Assembly: GCF_008704205.1 (NCBI RefSeq)
Contig: NZ_VXLC01000019.1
Location: 86,851 to 150,850, forward strand
DNA length: 64,000 bases
Direction of reading: 5' to 3'
From: Nocardia colli
GTDB lineage: Bacteria; Actinomycetota; Actinomycetes; Mycobacteriales; Mycobacteriaceae
Below the pieces are notes generated by a model. It was not told where the DNA came from and ran no database searches. It saw nothing but the letters and a program-made list of their open reading frames with translations. Below are positions 1-8,460 of this stretch, piece after piece (position 1 is the first letter of the stretch; each line of letters starts with the position of its first letter). The position numbers and the translations under genes were made by a program.

Positions 1-64
1 CGGTGCCCGCACCGACCGCGACCGCCAAAATAGCAACCAGCAGTGCCGCTTTCGTTCCTCGCAT
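1..64 (-). CDS. N-terminus of a secreted protein (partial)
   Basis: Only the first 21 codons are inside the window. They read MRGTKAALLVAILAVAVGAG: a short basic start followed by an unbroken hydrophobic stretch, the form of a Sec signal peptide. A good ribosome binding site (AGGAGAG, about 7 nt upstream of the ATG on the minus strand) supports a real start. The product therefore begins here and runs off the left edge. Its mature domain is not visible and the family cannot be named. Confidence 0.6.
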   Translation of the reverse strand, partial: MRGTKAALLVAILAVAVGAGT

Positions 65-265
65 CAATCCACTCTCCTGCTATCCGTGCCCACTGCGGCA
101 CCAGCGATTCGCCGAATCTCATGGCAGCGCGCCGAACCCGGGAACGGTTCGGCGCGCGGTCATGTCGATTATGGCGCGGTTCGATGACGACCGCGATGGT
201 CGCCGCGGAACTGCGTCGCGCGATCCGGCGTAGCGTCGCCGATCAGCTCAGTGCGGCAGCGGCTT

Positions 266-1189
266 TCAGCGGCGCAGGGCGGGTGGGGCGTCCAGGTTCT
301 GGGCGGAGTAGGTGTCACAGGCCTTGACCTGGCCGGTCTGGTAGCCGGTGAGGAACCACTTCTGTCGTTGTTCGGAGGAACCGTGGGTCCAGGCTTCCGG
401 ATTGACCCGGCCTTGGGACGCCTTCTGGATGCGGTCGTCGCCGACCGCGGAGGCGGCGGACAGGGCGTCGCGGATGTCGTTCTCGGACAACGGCTTCAGG
501 AACGGTTGGCCGCCGCCGGGGGAGGGCGTCTTGTCGGCGAAGTGGGCCCAGATGCCGGCGTAGCAGTCTGCTTGCAGTTCGGTGCGCACGGCGCCGGACT
601 CGGGACCGCGCGGATCACGTTGTGCGCGACCGATATCGCCGAGCAGGTTCTGGATGTGGTGGCCGATCTCGTGGGCGACCACGTATTCCTGGGCCAGCGG
701 TCCACCGCTGGAACCGAATCGATCCACCAGCTCCTGGAAGAAGGTGACGTCGAAGTAGCCGGTTCGGTCGGGCGGGCAGTAGAACGGCCCGACGTCGCTG
801 GTCGCGTTGCCGCACCCGGTGGAGATGGCGCCGGAGAACAACCGCACGCTGGGTTTGGCGTACTGGCGTCCGGTCTGCTTGTTGAATTCGCCCGACCAGA
901 CCGAGTTGAGGCTCTGTGTGGTGAGCGCCACCCGGCAGTCGGCGTACTTGTTGGCGTCCGCGCCGGTCTTGCAATGCGAGGGTGTGCCCTCCGCTGGTTG
1001 GGACTGCTGGTTCTCGGAGCCGGTGAGATCGCCGAGCAGGGAACCGGGGTCGCCGCCGAGCAGCAAGGCCAGCACCAGAACGATGAGTCCGCCCGCTCCG
1101 CCGCCCAACGCGATCTTTCCACCCCTGCCGGGACCGCCACCGGAACTGACCGCATCCGGGTCGATCTGCATGCCCTCGTTGAAGGTCAT
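266..1189 (-). CDS. Membrane-anchored neutral zinc metallopeptidase (YpfJ family)
   Basis: A 307-residue protein of the putative neutral zinc metallopeptidase family (YpfJ-like; a homologue sits near aspS in Mycobacterium). A Gly-rich cytoplasmic N-terminus is followed by one membrane segment at about residues 29-45 and an extracytoplasmic domain. The zinc site HEIGHH lies at residues 173-178, with the downstream ELQADCYAG segment that supplies the third ligand in this family. Several cysteines (73, 85, 126, 138) could form disulfides outside the cell. The ATG at 1189 was chosen over an upstream in-frame start because MTFNEG begins the conserved N-terminus. It is transcribed divergently from aspS. 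The physiological substrate is unknown for the family. Confidence 0.85.
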   Translation of the reverse strand: MTFNEGMQIDPDAVSSGGGPGRGGKIALGGGAGGLIVLVLALLLGGDPGSLLGDLTGSENQQSQPAEGTPSHCKTGADANKYADCRVALTTQSLNSVWSGEFNKQTGRQYAKPSVRLFSGAISTGCGNATSDVGPFYCPPDRTGYFDVTFFQELVDRFGSSGGPLAQEYVVAHEIGHHIQNLLGDIGRAQRDPRGPESGAVRTELQADCYAGIWAHFADKTPSPGGGQPFLKPLSENDIRDALSAASAVGDDRIQKASQGRVNPEAWTHGSSEQRQKWFLTGYQTGQVKACDTYSAQNLDAPPALRR

Positions 1190-1350
1190 CGTCGTCGCTT
1201 TCTGATTGTCGCTACGGCTCGGACATACCCCGCCGATACAGCTTCGCACGGGTGTGGCGACATCGGTTTCCACTCGGCGGATGTGTCTCACTACGATGGG
1301 ACCGCACCTGGTCATATCGCGCCGGTGCCGGAGTCGTCGAAAGGAACCTT

Positions 1351-3156
1351 GTGCTGCGCACCCACTTGGCTGGTTCGCTGCGAAGCGAGCATGCCGGTCA
1401 GACCGTGACCCTCACCGGATGGGTGGCCAGGCGGCGTGACCACGGTGGCGTGATCTTCATCGATCTGCGCGACGCGTCGGGAGTGTCGCAGGCGGTGTTC
1501 CGCGAGGGCGAGCCGGCCGAGCAGGCGCACCGGCTGCGCGCGGAGTACTGCGTGCGGGTGACCGGCGTGGTGGAGCTGCGACCGGACGGCAACGAAAACC
1601 CGGATCTGCCGACCGGCACCATCGAGGTGAACGTCACCGAGCTCGAGGTGCTGAACGAGAGCGCGCCGCTGCCGTTCCAGCTGGACGAGCAGCCCGGCGA
1701 AGAGGCCCGGCTGAAGTATCGCTATCTGGATCTGCGCCGCGAAGGCCCGGCGCACGCGATCCGGCTGCGCTCCAAGGCGAACGCCGCGGCCCGCGAGGTG
1801 CTGGCGAACCACGAGTTCGTCGAGGTGGAGACGCCGACGCTGACCCGCTCGACCCCGGAGGGCGCCCGCGACTTCCTGGTGCCCGCCCGCTTGCAGCCCG
1901 GCAGCTTCTATGCGCTGCCGCAGAGCCCGCAGCTGTTCAAGCAGCTGCTGATGGTCGGCGGCATCGAGCGCTACTACCAGATCGCGCGCTGCTACCGCGA
2001 CGAGGACTTCCGCGCCGACCGTCAGCCGGAGTTCACCCAGCTCGACATCGAGATGAGCTTCGTCCGCCAGGACGACGTGATCCTGCTCGCGGAGCAGATC
2101 CTGACCGGGCTGTGGAAGCTGATCGGCTACGACATCCCGACCCCGATTCCGCACATGACCTACGCGGAAGCCATGCGCCGCTTCGGTTCCGACAAGCCGG
2201 ACCTGCGCTTCGGCATCGAGATCACCGAGTGCGCGGAGTACTTCAAGGACACCCCGTTCCGGGTGTTCCAGGCCGAGTACGTCGGCGCGGTCGTCATGCC
2301 GGGTGGCGCGAGCCAGCCGCGCCGGCAGCTCGACGCCTGGCAGGAGTGGGCCAAGCAGCGCGGCGCCAAGGGTCTGGCCTACGTGCTGATCCAGGAGGAC
2401 GGCACGCTCGGCGGCCCGGTCGCCAAGAACCTGACCGACGCCGAGCGCGACGGGCTGGCCAAGCACGTCGGCGCGGTGCCGGGCGACTGCGTGTTCTTCG
2501 CGGCCGGTCCGGCGAAGGCGCAGCGCGGGCTGCTCGGCGCCGCGCGCGCCGAGATCGCCCGCAAGGTCGGCTTGATCGACGAGAACGCTTGGTCGTTCGT
2601 GTGGATCGTGGACGCGCCGATGTTCGAGCCTGCCGCCGAGGCGACCGCGAGCGGCGATGTGGCGCTTGGTCATTCGGCGTGGACGGCGGTGCACCACGCG
2701 TTCACCTCGCCGAAGCCGGAGTCGGTCGACACGTTCGACACCGACCCGGGTTCCGCGCTCGCCTACGCCTACGACATCGTCTGCAACGGCAACGAGATCG
2801 GCGGCGGCAGCATCCGTATCCACCGCCGCGATGTGCAGGAACGCGTGTTCAAGGTGATGGGGATCAGCCAGGAGGAGGCGCAGGAGAAGTTCGGATTCCT
2901 GTTGGACGCCTTCGCTTTCGGCGCACCGCCGCACGGCGGCATCGCGTTCGGCTGGGACCGGATCGTCGCGCTGCTGGCCGGGCTGGACTCGATCCGCGAG
3001 GTGATCGCGTTCCCGAAGACCGGCGGCGGCGTCGACCCGCTGACCGACGCGCCCGCACCGATCACCGAGCAGCAGCGCAAGGAAGCCGGCCTGTACCCGA
3101 AGCCCGCGTCGAAGGACGACAAGGGTGACAAGGGCGAGGCGAAGCCGGCCGAATAG
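1351..3156 (+). CDS. aspS: Aspartyl-tRNA synthetase
   Basis: Class IIb aminoacyl-tRNA synthetase of 601 residues, close to the usual bacterial length. An N-terminal OB-fold anticodon-binding domain (about 1-110, with GWVARRRDHGG) is followed by the catalytic core. Class II motif 2 is visible as RCYRDEDFRADRQPEFTQLD and motif 3 as GIAFGWDRI, and the bacterial GAD insertion lies between them. Actinobacteria generally lack AsnRS, so the enzyme is probably non-discriminating and makes Asp-tRNA(Asn) for GatCAB; this is inferred from the clade. The GTG at 1351 has AAAGGA upstream and fits the family N-terminus, whereas the longer open frame does not. The last 25 residues form a charged Lys/Asp/Glu tail. 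Confidence 0.97.
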   Translation: MLRTHLAGSLRSEHAGQTVTLTGWVARRRDHGGVIFIDLRDASGVSQAVFREGEPAEQAHRLRAEYCVRVTGVVELRPDGNENPDLPTGTIEVNVTELEVLNESAPLPFQLDEQPGEEARLKYRYLDLRREGPAHAIRLRSKANAAAREVLANHEFVEVETPTLTRSTPEGARDFLVPARLQPGSFYALPQSPQLFKQLLMVGGIERYYQIARCYRDEDFRADRQPEFTQLDIEMSFVRQDDVILLAEQILTGLWKLIGYDIPTPIPHMTYAEAMRRFGSDKPDLRFGIEITECAEYFKDTPFRVFQAEYVGAVVMPGGASQPRRQLDAWQEWAKQRGAKGLAYVLIQEDGTLGGPVAKNLTDAERDGLAKHVGAVPGDCVFFAAGPAKAQRGLLGAARAEIARKVGLIDENAWSFVWIVDAPMFEPAAEATASGDVALGHSAWTAVHHAFTSPKPESVDTFDTDPGSALAYAYDIVCNGNEIGGGSIRIHRRDVQERVFKVMGISQEEAQEKFGFLLDAFAFGAPPHGGIAFGWDRIVALLAGLDSIREVIAFPKTGGGVDPLTDAPAPITEQQRKEAGLYPKPASKDDKGDKGEAKPAE

Positions 3157-3231
3157 CCGGACGAACGGTACCTTTCGGACAGTTCCGATCCGTCGACCCG
3201 CGCCGGGCGGCACTGACCACAAGGGGATCCG

Positions 3232-4200
3232 TTGCTGCATCTGCGCATGATCAGCCCGCCGGACACGACCGGCGCGGTGCTGGCCGTGCTCGCCGCGAAC
3301 CCAGGGGCCACGCATGTGACCCTGGCTCGCGGCGTCGCGCTGGCGCCCGCCGGCGATCTGATCCAGGCCGACGTCGCGCGCGAGGCGGCCAACGAGGTGC
3401 TGGAGCAGTTGACCGCGCTCGGCATCTGCAAGACCGGCGGCATCACGCTCGGACCGGTGGAGACGGTGCTGTCCGAGGCGGGGGATCGGGCGGTCGAGGC
3501 GGCGCCCGGCGATCCGACCGACGCGGTGGTGTGGGACGAACTGCTCGCGCAGGTGCACGAGGAGTCGACGCTCAATTCGACCTTCCTGGCGTTCCTCGCG
3601 ATCGCCTGTCTACTGGCCGCGATCGGTGTTGCCACCGATTCGCCGGTGACCATCGTCGGCGCGATGGTCGTCGGGCCGGAGTTCGGACCGCTGGCCGCGT
3701 TCGCGGTCGGGTTGGTGCGCCGGGACTTTCGGCTCGCGCGGCGGTCGGCGATCGCGCTGGCCGTCGGGTTCCCGGTGGCGATGCTGGTCACGCTGGCGGC
3801 GACGCTGGTGTGGGAGCAGCTCGGCTGGATCACGCTGAACGGGGTGGAGAGCGTCAAGAACGTCGACTTCATCTATGAGGTCGGGCCGTTCTCGCTGGTC
3901 GTCGCGCTGCTGGCGGGCGCGGCGGGCATGCTCTCGCTGGTCACGGCGAAGTCGGCGGCGCTGATCGGGGTTTTCATCTCGGTGACGACCGTGCCCGCGG
4001 CCGGATTCGCCGTTGTCGCGGCCACTTTGGGGCAGTGGCATATCGCGTTCATGTCCGCGGGTCAGCTCGCGGTGAACCTGGCCGGGATCATCGTGGCCGG
4101 GGTGATCGTGCTCGAACTCCGGCCTCGCGCAGGCAGCGAGGCCGGGCCGGTGGCGCGGTTCAAGCGGTGGGTCGGAATGCGTTCGCTCGCGGACGAATAG
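3232..4200 (+). CDS. DUF389 family integral membrane protein
   Basis: A 322-residue protein of the DUF389 (TIGR00341-like) family. The N-terminal 110 residues form a soluble alpha/beta domain beginning LLHLRMISPPD. Six or so membrane helices follow from about residue 118, including the conserved patch SPVTIVGAMVVGPEFGPLAA. A TTG start at 3232 has GGGG about 7 nt upstream. It lies 75 nt after aspS on the same strand, and the aspS-DUF389 pairing is also present in Mycobacterium tuberculosis (Rv2572c-Rv2571c, from memory). Function is unknown in the family; a transport role is often guessed. Confidence 0.85.
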   Translation: MLHLRMISPPDTTGAVLAVLAANPGATHVTLARGVALAPAGDLIQADVAREAANEVLEQLTALGICKTGGITLGPVETVLSEAGDRAVEAAPGDPTDAVVWDELLAQVHEESTLNSTFLAFLAIACLLAAIGVATDSPVTIVGAMVVGPEFGPLAAFAVGLVRRDFRLARRSAIALAVGFPVAMLVTLAATLVWEQLGWITLNGVESVKNVDFIYEVGPFSLVVALLAGAAGMLSLVTAKSAALIGVFISVTTVPAAGFAVVAATLGQWHIAFMSAGQLAVNLAGIIVAGVIVLELRPRAGSEAGPVARFKRWVGMRSLADE

Positions 4201-4206
4201 GACACA

Positions 4207-5493
4207 TCAGATCTGCGAGACCGGTCCTCCGGTCAGGGTGCGGTAGGCGTAGGTGACCGCCATGACCGCGACCGGTCCGGCGACCAGCAGTCCGAGTCCG
4301 CACAGCAGAGCTCCGACAAAAGTGACGAAAAGGACAGCGAGCGCGAGCAACAGGACCGGCCACACGTTCGTGACCACCAGGGTTGCACTGGATTTCAGCG
4401 CCTCGAACGGACCCTCGTTCTGATCGACGACGAAGTGCAGCGCGAACATGCACAGGATGCCGATGACCAGTCCGGGCAGGATGCAGACCGCCGACCCGAG
4501 GAAGGTCAGGACGAACGCCAGCAGCGCGGTGATCAGCACATTGCCCGCGTTCACGAACCGGAAGTACGAGCCGAAATGCGGTTTGTTGCCGTCGGTTTCG
4601 TACAGTGCGCCGCGCACCATCGCGGCCTGTAGCAACCAGACAGCAGCCAGTACGGCGAGGAAGATCAGCAGCAGCGGGAGCATCGTCGTCGGGTCGGTGA
4701 GTTGCACGACGAGCACGAAGCCGAGGTAGATGACCAGGCCGGCGGCGATCACGCCCATCCATGGTCCGGGGTTGCGGCGGAACTTTTCCCAGCCGTAGCT
4801 GAGCGCTTGACCGACATCGAGGGTGCCGGGGGCGGTGGCGGCTTGCTGGTAGCCGTAGGTCGGTTGCCCAGGTTCGGTGTATTGCGGCGGTACCGAACCG
4901 TACGGCATGTTTCCTTGTGGCGGCATCGATCCCGGCGGCATGTTGCCTTGCGGCATACCGCCGGGTGTGGCCGGACCTGTTCCTGGCGGACCGTAACTGG
5001 GCGGAGTCGAGTAACCGGGTTGGGCGGCAGTGCCGGGCTGGTTGGAGTACCCGGGTTGGGGTGCGTATTCGGACTGCGCTGAGCCGGGTTGCGGCGAGTA
5101 CCCGGGCTGGGCCGCGGCACCGGGCTGTGGCGAGTACCCGGGCTGGGCTGCGGTACCGGGCTGTGGCGAGTGCCCGGGCTGGGCCGCAGTACCAGGCTGC
5201 GGCGAATACCCTGGCTGCGCCGCGTAACCCGGCTGCGCCGATTGCTGCGAGGGTGCTACCGGCGGCGGTGGCTCGACCGGCTCGTTGCCGTACTGTGCCG
5301 CGCCCGGGCCCTCGAACTGCGGGTATCCGGCCGAACCGGCCATCTCGTGCCGACCCGGTCCGGTGCCGGGGTCCGGTGCTTGTGGAGTGTGACTCTCGTG
5401 CTGGCCTGGCCGCGCCGGGTGCTGTTCGTCGTCTCCGGGGGCGGGAGCGTTGCCAGCTGATTCGGTGGGCGGGGGAGGCGGTGTGCCGGTCAT
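4207..5493 (-). CDS. Pro/Gly/Gln-rich repeat membrane protein (Rv2560-like)
   Basis: A 428-residue protein in two parts. Residues 1-210 are low-complexity Pro/Gly/Gln/Tyr sequence built largely from a 12-residue repeat (consensus AAQPGYSPQPGT). The second half has about six hydrophobic segments, starting after LSYGWEKFRRNPGPW, and resembles the glycerophosphoryl-diester-type/DUF975-like membrane domain of Mycobacterium Rv2560, which also lies near rarA and aspS. The ATG at 5493 was preferred over an upstream TTG because GGAAAGG sits at the right distance. It converges with the DUF389 gene, with only 6 nt between their stops. The repetitive tail probably faces the cytoplasm. Function unknown. 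Confidence 0.8.
   Translation of the reverse strand: MTGTPPPPPTESAGNAPAPGDDEQHPARPGQHESHTPQAPDPGTGPGRHEMAGSAGYPQFEGPGAAQYGNEPVEPPPPVAPSQQSAQPGYAAQPGYSPQPGTAAQPGHSPQPGTAAQPGYSPQPGAAAQPGYSPQPGSAQSEYAPQPGYSNQPGTAAQPGYSTPPSYGPPGTGPATPGGMPQGNMPPGSMPPQGNMPYGSVPPQYTEPGQPTYGYQQAATAPGTLDVGQALSYGWEKFRRNPGPWMGVIAAGLVIYLGFVLVVQLTDPTTMLPLLLIFLAVLAAVWLLQAAMVRGALYETDGNKPHFGSYFRFVNAGNVLITALLAFVLTFLGSAVCILPGLVIGILCMFALHFVVDQNEGPFEALKSSATLVVTNVWPVLLLALAVLFVTFVGALLCGLGLLVAGPVAVMAVTYAYRTLTGGPVSQI
5010..5245 (-). repeat. In-frame 36-bp tandem repeat (12-residue PGY unit)
   Basis: About six imperfect copies of a 36-nt unit inside the Pro/Gly-rich gene, coding for AAQPGYSPQPGT with A/G/H/Y variants. Unit length is a multiple of three, so copy-number changes would preserve the frame. 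Such repeats are prone to length change between strains. Confidence 0.85.
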
Positions 5494-5684
5494 GCCATAG
5501 ACCTTTCCACTCAACTGGTTTGCGGTGTGGCGCAGAGCAGTTGACGATGAGAAAACCTGACGGGTGCAATCGTGTCAAGCAACGGCCGCCCGTCCCGTAA
5601 CCTCGAGGGAGACACGCCGAACGACGCGGAAAGGTTGTGTATCCGCTCGCTAGAAGTGACCTGATGCGAGTAACTTGAAGGGCG

Positions 5685-6854
5685 ATGACCGCACTATTGG
5701 CCGAACGCGCCGCCGAAGTCGTGTCCGCAGCGCAACAGTTGCTCACAAAGCGAATGGGTGCTCCGGTAAAGCTGAGCGATCCGATCGAACTCAGCGGTAG
5801 TGGTAGAACGACGGTTCTCCGTGTGCGTGTTGCGGAAAACGCCTTCTCGTTGCCGCGGACCTTGATCGTGAAACAAGTTCGCGGACACTCACATGACCGC
5901 ACCACGGGCGGTCTCGCACCCGGAGTCGCCAGCATCGACTCCGCGTTCCTTCGTGAAGCGGTGTCCTATCAGTTCACCACCGCCTTGAGCCGCGAACAGC
6001 GGCCCGGTGCGTATCTGATCGCACACAGCCTGCCCGAGCGTTTGCTGATCCTCAGCGACCTCGGCGAGAACTCGCTGCTCACCCAGATGTTGCAGTCCGG
6101 CGCCGAGCCGGCCACCCGCAACGGGATGATGGCGTTCGCGCAGGCGCTCGGCCGGATGCATGCCGCGACGGTCGGCCGCGAGGCGGATTTCGTTGCGCTG
6201 CTGCGTCGGGTCGACGTGGTGCATCGGGTGGACGGCATCGCTCAGCAGGCCGAATCCGCGATCGCCGAGGTGCCCGGACTGTTGCAGCGCGAGCTCGGCA
6301 TCGAGGTGCCCGGCGAGATCGCCGAACGGATCGTGCGCGGTAACCGGCTGTTCTCTGCCGGACGGTTCCGGGCGTTCAGTCCGTCGGATCTGTGCCCCGA
6401 CAACGTCATTCTCAACGAGGAAGGCGCGCGGTTCCTCGACTACGAGTGGGGTGGGTTCCGCGACGCCACCCTGGACATCGCCTATGCGCTGGTGTCGTTC
6501 CCCGGGTGCCTGTGCGACTTCGAGCTGTCCCGGGAACGGGCCAGGCAGATGGTCGAGGCGTGGCGCTCCGAGGTCGTGGGCGTGTGGCCGGCGCTGGCCG
6601 ACGACGAGGTGATGTCCGAGCGGATCCTCGAGGCCCGGCTGATCTGGGTCTGGTTGTCCACCTACTGGTTCCTGCCCGCGGACCACGCACGCATCGCCGC
6701 GGCGCGCGAGCACGGGTTGTCGGTGCCTCGGTCGGAGGCGCTGATCAATCGGTGGGCGGCGTTGGCCGAGGATGCTCGGTGCACCGGCGACGACATCGTC
6801 GGAGACTTTGCCGAGGATGTGTCGGCGATGCTGGAAGAGCGCTGGTCGGAATAG
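5685..6854 (+). CDS. APH-fold phosphotransferase-like protein
   Basis: A 389-residue protein with the aminoglycoside-phosphotransferase/choline-kinase fold. The catalytic loop reads SPSDLCPDNVIL: the catalytic aspartate (D235) and the asparagine are kept, but the usual His-Gly before the Asp is replaced by Pro-Ser. The metal-binding aspartate follows in FLDYEWGGF (D252). An N-lobe LIVKQV lysine candidate is at about residue 63. Substrate cannot be predicted; this fold covers antibiotic, sugar, choline and protein kinases. It is monocistronic and divergent from the Pro-rich membrane gene. Just after the stop, GAATTCGCCG/CGGCGGAATTC (6854-6878) could form a terminator-like hairpin with a one-base bulge. 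Confidence 0.7.
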   Translation: MTALLAERAAEVVSAAQQLLTKRMGAPVKLSDPIELSGSGRTTVLRVRVAENAFSLPRTLIVKQVRGHSHDRTTGGLAPGVASIDSAFLREAVSYQFTTALSREQRPGAYLIAHSLPERLLILSDLGENSLLTQMLQSGAEPATRNGMMAFAQALGRMHAATVGREADFVALLRRVDVVHRVDGIAQQAESAIAEVPGLLQRELGIEVPGEIAERIVRGNRLFSAGRFRAFSPSDLCPDNVILNEEGARFLDYEWGGFRDATLDIAYALVSFPGCLCDFELSRERARQMVEAWRSEVVGVWPALADDEVMSERILEARLIWVWLSTYWFLPADHARIAAAREHGLSVPRSEALINRWAALAEDARCTGDDIVGDFAEDVSAMLEERWSE

Positions 6855-7198
6855 AATTCGCCGGTCGGCGGAATTCGTTCGCTTGATGTTGCCTGAAAGT
6901 TTTTGTCTGCTGCTGTGTTTGCGGTGGGTGGATAATGCAGAGGCGTGTTTTCAGGTGGGCTGAAGGTATTTCAGTTCGGCTGACAGTTCCGCTGGTGGTT
7001 ATGCGTTCAACTAGGTTGCTGCCGCACATCTTTTGATTCCCCGCACACCGGCTTGCCGCGCTGACACGCGTGCGTTTGTCAGAAGGTGTGCGGGTGCGCC
7101 GGAAAATCATCGGGACCCTGAAATCGGGGGCAGTGGTCGGCGGCGGTCACCAGTACGCTGGAGGGTTCAGACCACGGGGTTGGAGAGGGGTGGTCACG
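6855..7198. other. Gene-free stretch with a hairpin and a 74-bp palindromic element
   Basis: No convincing gene. It holds the hairpin after the kinase-like gene (about 6854-6878), a T-rich interval, and one copy of the dispersed 74-bp palindromic element (7021-7094). The last 50 nt lead into the small Gly/Cys-rich membrane protein and carry its ribosome binding site. Confidence 0.6.
7021..7094. repeat. 74-bp palindromic element, copy 1
   Basis: Ends are GCCGCACATCTTTTGA and TCAGAAGGTGTGCGGG, inverted repeats with three mismatches. Length and terminal sequence match the copies at 28661-28734, 28750-28823 and 41125-41198. This is the most degenerate copy; the inner half-stem is poorly kept. 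Confidence 0.7.
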
Positions 7199-7534
7199 AT
7201 GAGTGTTGTGCTATCGGTAGTCATCGCGGTCGTTGTCGTCGCTGCGGTGCTGGCGGCGTTCGTCCTACATCGACGGTCGCTTCGTAAGGATGTCGACCGG
7301 ATGACTCGTGCTCGGCAGTCCGGCGGCGTGCTGACCGCGCAGATCAGCAGTCCGCGAAGCCGCAAGAAGCGCCGCTCGAGCGAAAACGGCGGCTGGGCCT
7401 TGGGCAGCATCGGGATAATCGGTGGCGGTGGCGATAGCGGCCATGGCCATGGAGGTCATGGTCACGGCGGCAGCTGCGGCGGTGGCGGTGGTTGCGGCGG
7501 TGGAGGTGGAGGCTGCGGGGGTGGCGGGTCGTAA
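7199..7534 (+). CDS. Small single-pass membrane protein with Gly/Cys/His-rich tail
   Basis: A 111-residue protein: one membrane helix at the extreme N-terminus (about residues 2-24), a basic segment (RRSLRKDVDRMTRARQ and later SRKKRRSS), and a C-terminal tail made almost wholly of Gly, His and Cys (GHGHGGHGHGG, then three isolated Cys between poly-Gly runs). The tail suggests metal or thiol chemistry, or simple low-complexity expansion. The ATG at 7199 has a strong GGAGAGGGG about 8 nt upstream. Orientation of the helix by the positive-inside rule puts the tail in the cytoplasm. No family recognised beyond similar Gly/Cys tails in other actinobacterial membrane proteins. Confidence 0.65.
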   Translation: MSVVLSVVIAVVVVAAVLAAFVLHRRSLRKDVDRMTRARQSGGVLTAQISSPRSRKKRRSSENGGWALGSIGIIGGGGDSGHGHGGHGHGGSCGGGGGCGGGGGGCGGGGS

Positions 7535-7572
7535 CCGCCCCGTCGGTTCACGCGGGCCTGGCGTGGGTAAGA

Positions 7573-7725
7573 GTGCCCGGCCCGCGTGAACGTTGTCCGT
7601 TGGTTGACGCAGGCATCGTCGGAGTGCCCGCTCGTTGTGAACGCTGTCCGTTGGCCGACGCGGGCTTGGTCGTATTGCCTGCTCTTCTGTGAACGCTGAG
7701 TCCGTTGACCGGTGCAGGCGAGGCG
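7573..7725. repeat. Three imperfect 51-bp direct repeats
   Basis: Units start at 7573, 7624 and 7675, an exact 51-bp period. Each contains a form of GTGAACGCTGTCCGTTGG followed by a GACGCGGGC-like block. The third unit has a small insertion. They lie just after the Gly/Cys-rich gene, in a stretch with no supported gene. Confidence 0.75.
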
Positions 7726-7984
7726 TCGCCGATGTCGGCGCGCTCCGGCGCCGCTGCACCGAGTTTCTTGGCCGCGGCGTCGATGCGGCGGTCTCCCCGG
7801 GTCTCGCTCGACCCGGCGGCCGCGCGTCTCTTGAATGCTTCGTCGGTTTGTGTTGCCTCGAGGTACCGGGCTAGACCGGTGTCCCGGCTCTTCTGGACGC
7901 CGGAGGCGTTCGTTGATGGCAAGCGTGACTCGACGGTGTCGGGTGTGACTCGGGGGTGCCGGCCCACTCGAACGCCGCCCGCCA

Positions 7985-8460
7985 GCTCACCGGTGTCGGG
8001 CCGCGCTCGAGCTGCCTCGGCGAGGTTGAATATCGCGTCAGTTCCATAGGGCGGAGCGCGGTTTGAGACGCGCGGCCTGATTGAACGTGTTGTCAGCTCA
8101 CGGGCGTCGCGTGTGGATTGTTGCGGCCTGGCGCTTGCGAATGTTTCGTTGGTTCATCGGGTCGGGTTGCGTCGGCCAGGTTGAGTGTCGTGTCAGTTCC
8201 GTAAGGCGGAGCGTGGTTTGAGGTGCGGAGCCCGGTGGACGTGTTGTTGGTTCGTGGGCGTCGCATGTCGCTTGTGGCGGGCTGGCTCCTGCGATGTTTC
8301 GTCGGGTCGGGCGTAGGCCGGGGTGTTTCGGTGAGGCTGTGTCGCTTCAGTTCTCCAGGGCGGAGCGCGATTTGAGGCGGGCGTCCGGTCGAACGTGTTG
8401 TCAGCTCACGGGTGCTGGGCGTGGTTCGAGGCGGCCGCCGGAGCGGACGGCGAGTGAAGT
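7985..8460. repeat. Three degenerate ~155-bp repeats overlapping the 3' end of phoD
   Basis: The core GTCAGTTCC...GGCGGAGCG recurs at 8037, 8192 and 8346 (spacing 155 and 154). Each unit continues through a CGTGTTGTCAGCTCACGGG-like block. In the third unit that block contains the stop codon and last codons (PVS) of the phosphatase gene; the first unit carries the same ...PVS-stop on the minus strand at 8093. The units therefore look like partial tandem copies of the gene's 3' end plus its downstream flank. Between 7726 and 7985 no gene or clear repeat is seen. Confidence 0.7.

Noticed and set aside
1351..1390. Another copy of the intercistronic element at the aspS start
   Set aside because: GGTTCGCTGCGAAGCGAGC resembles the element's reverse complement, but it encodes the conserved AspRS N-terminus and the similarity is short.
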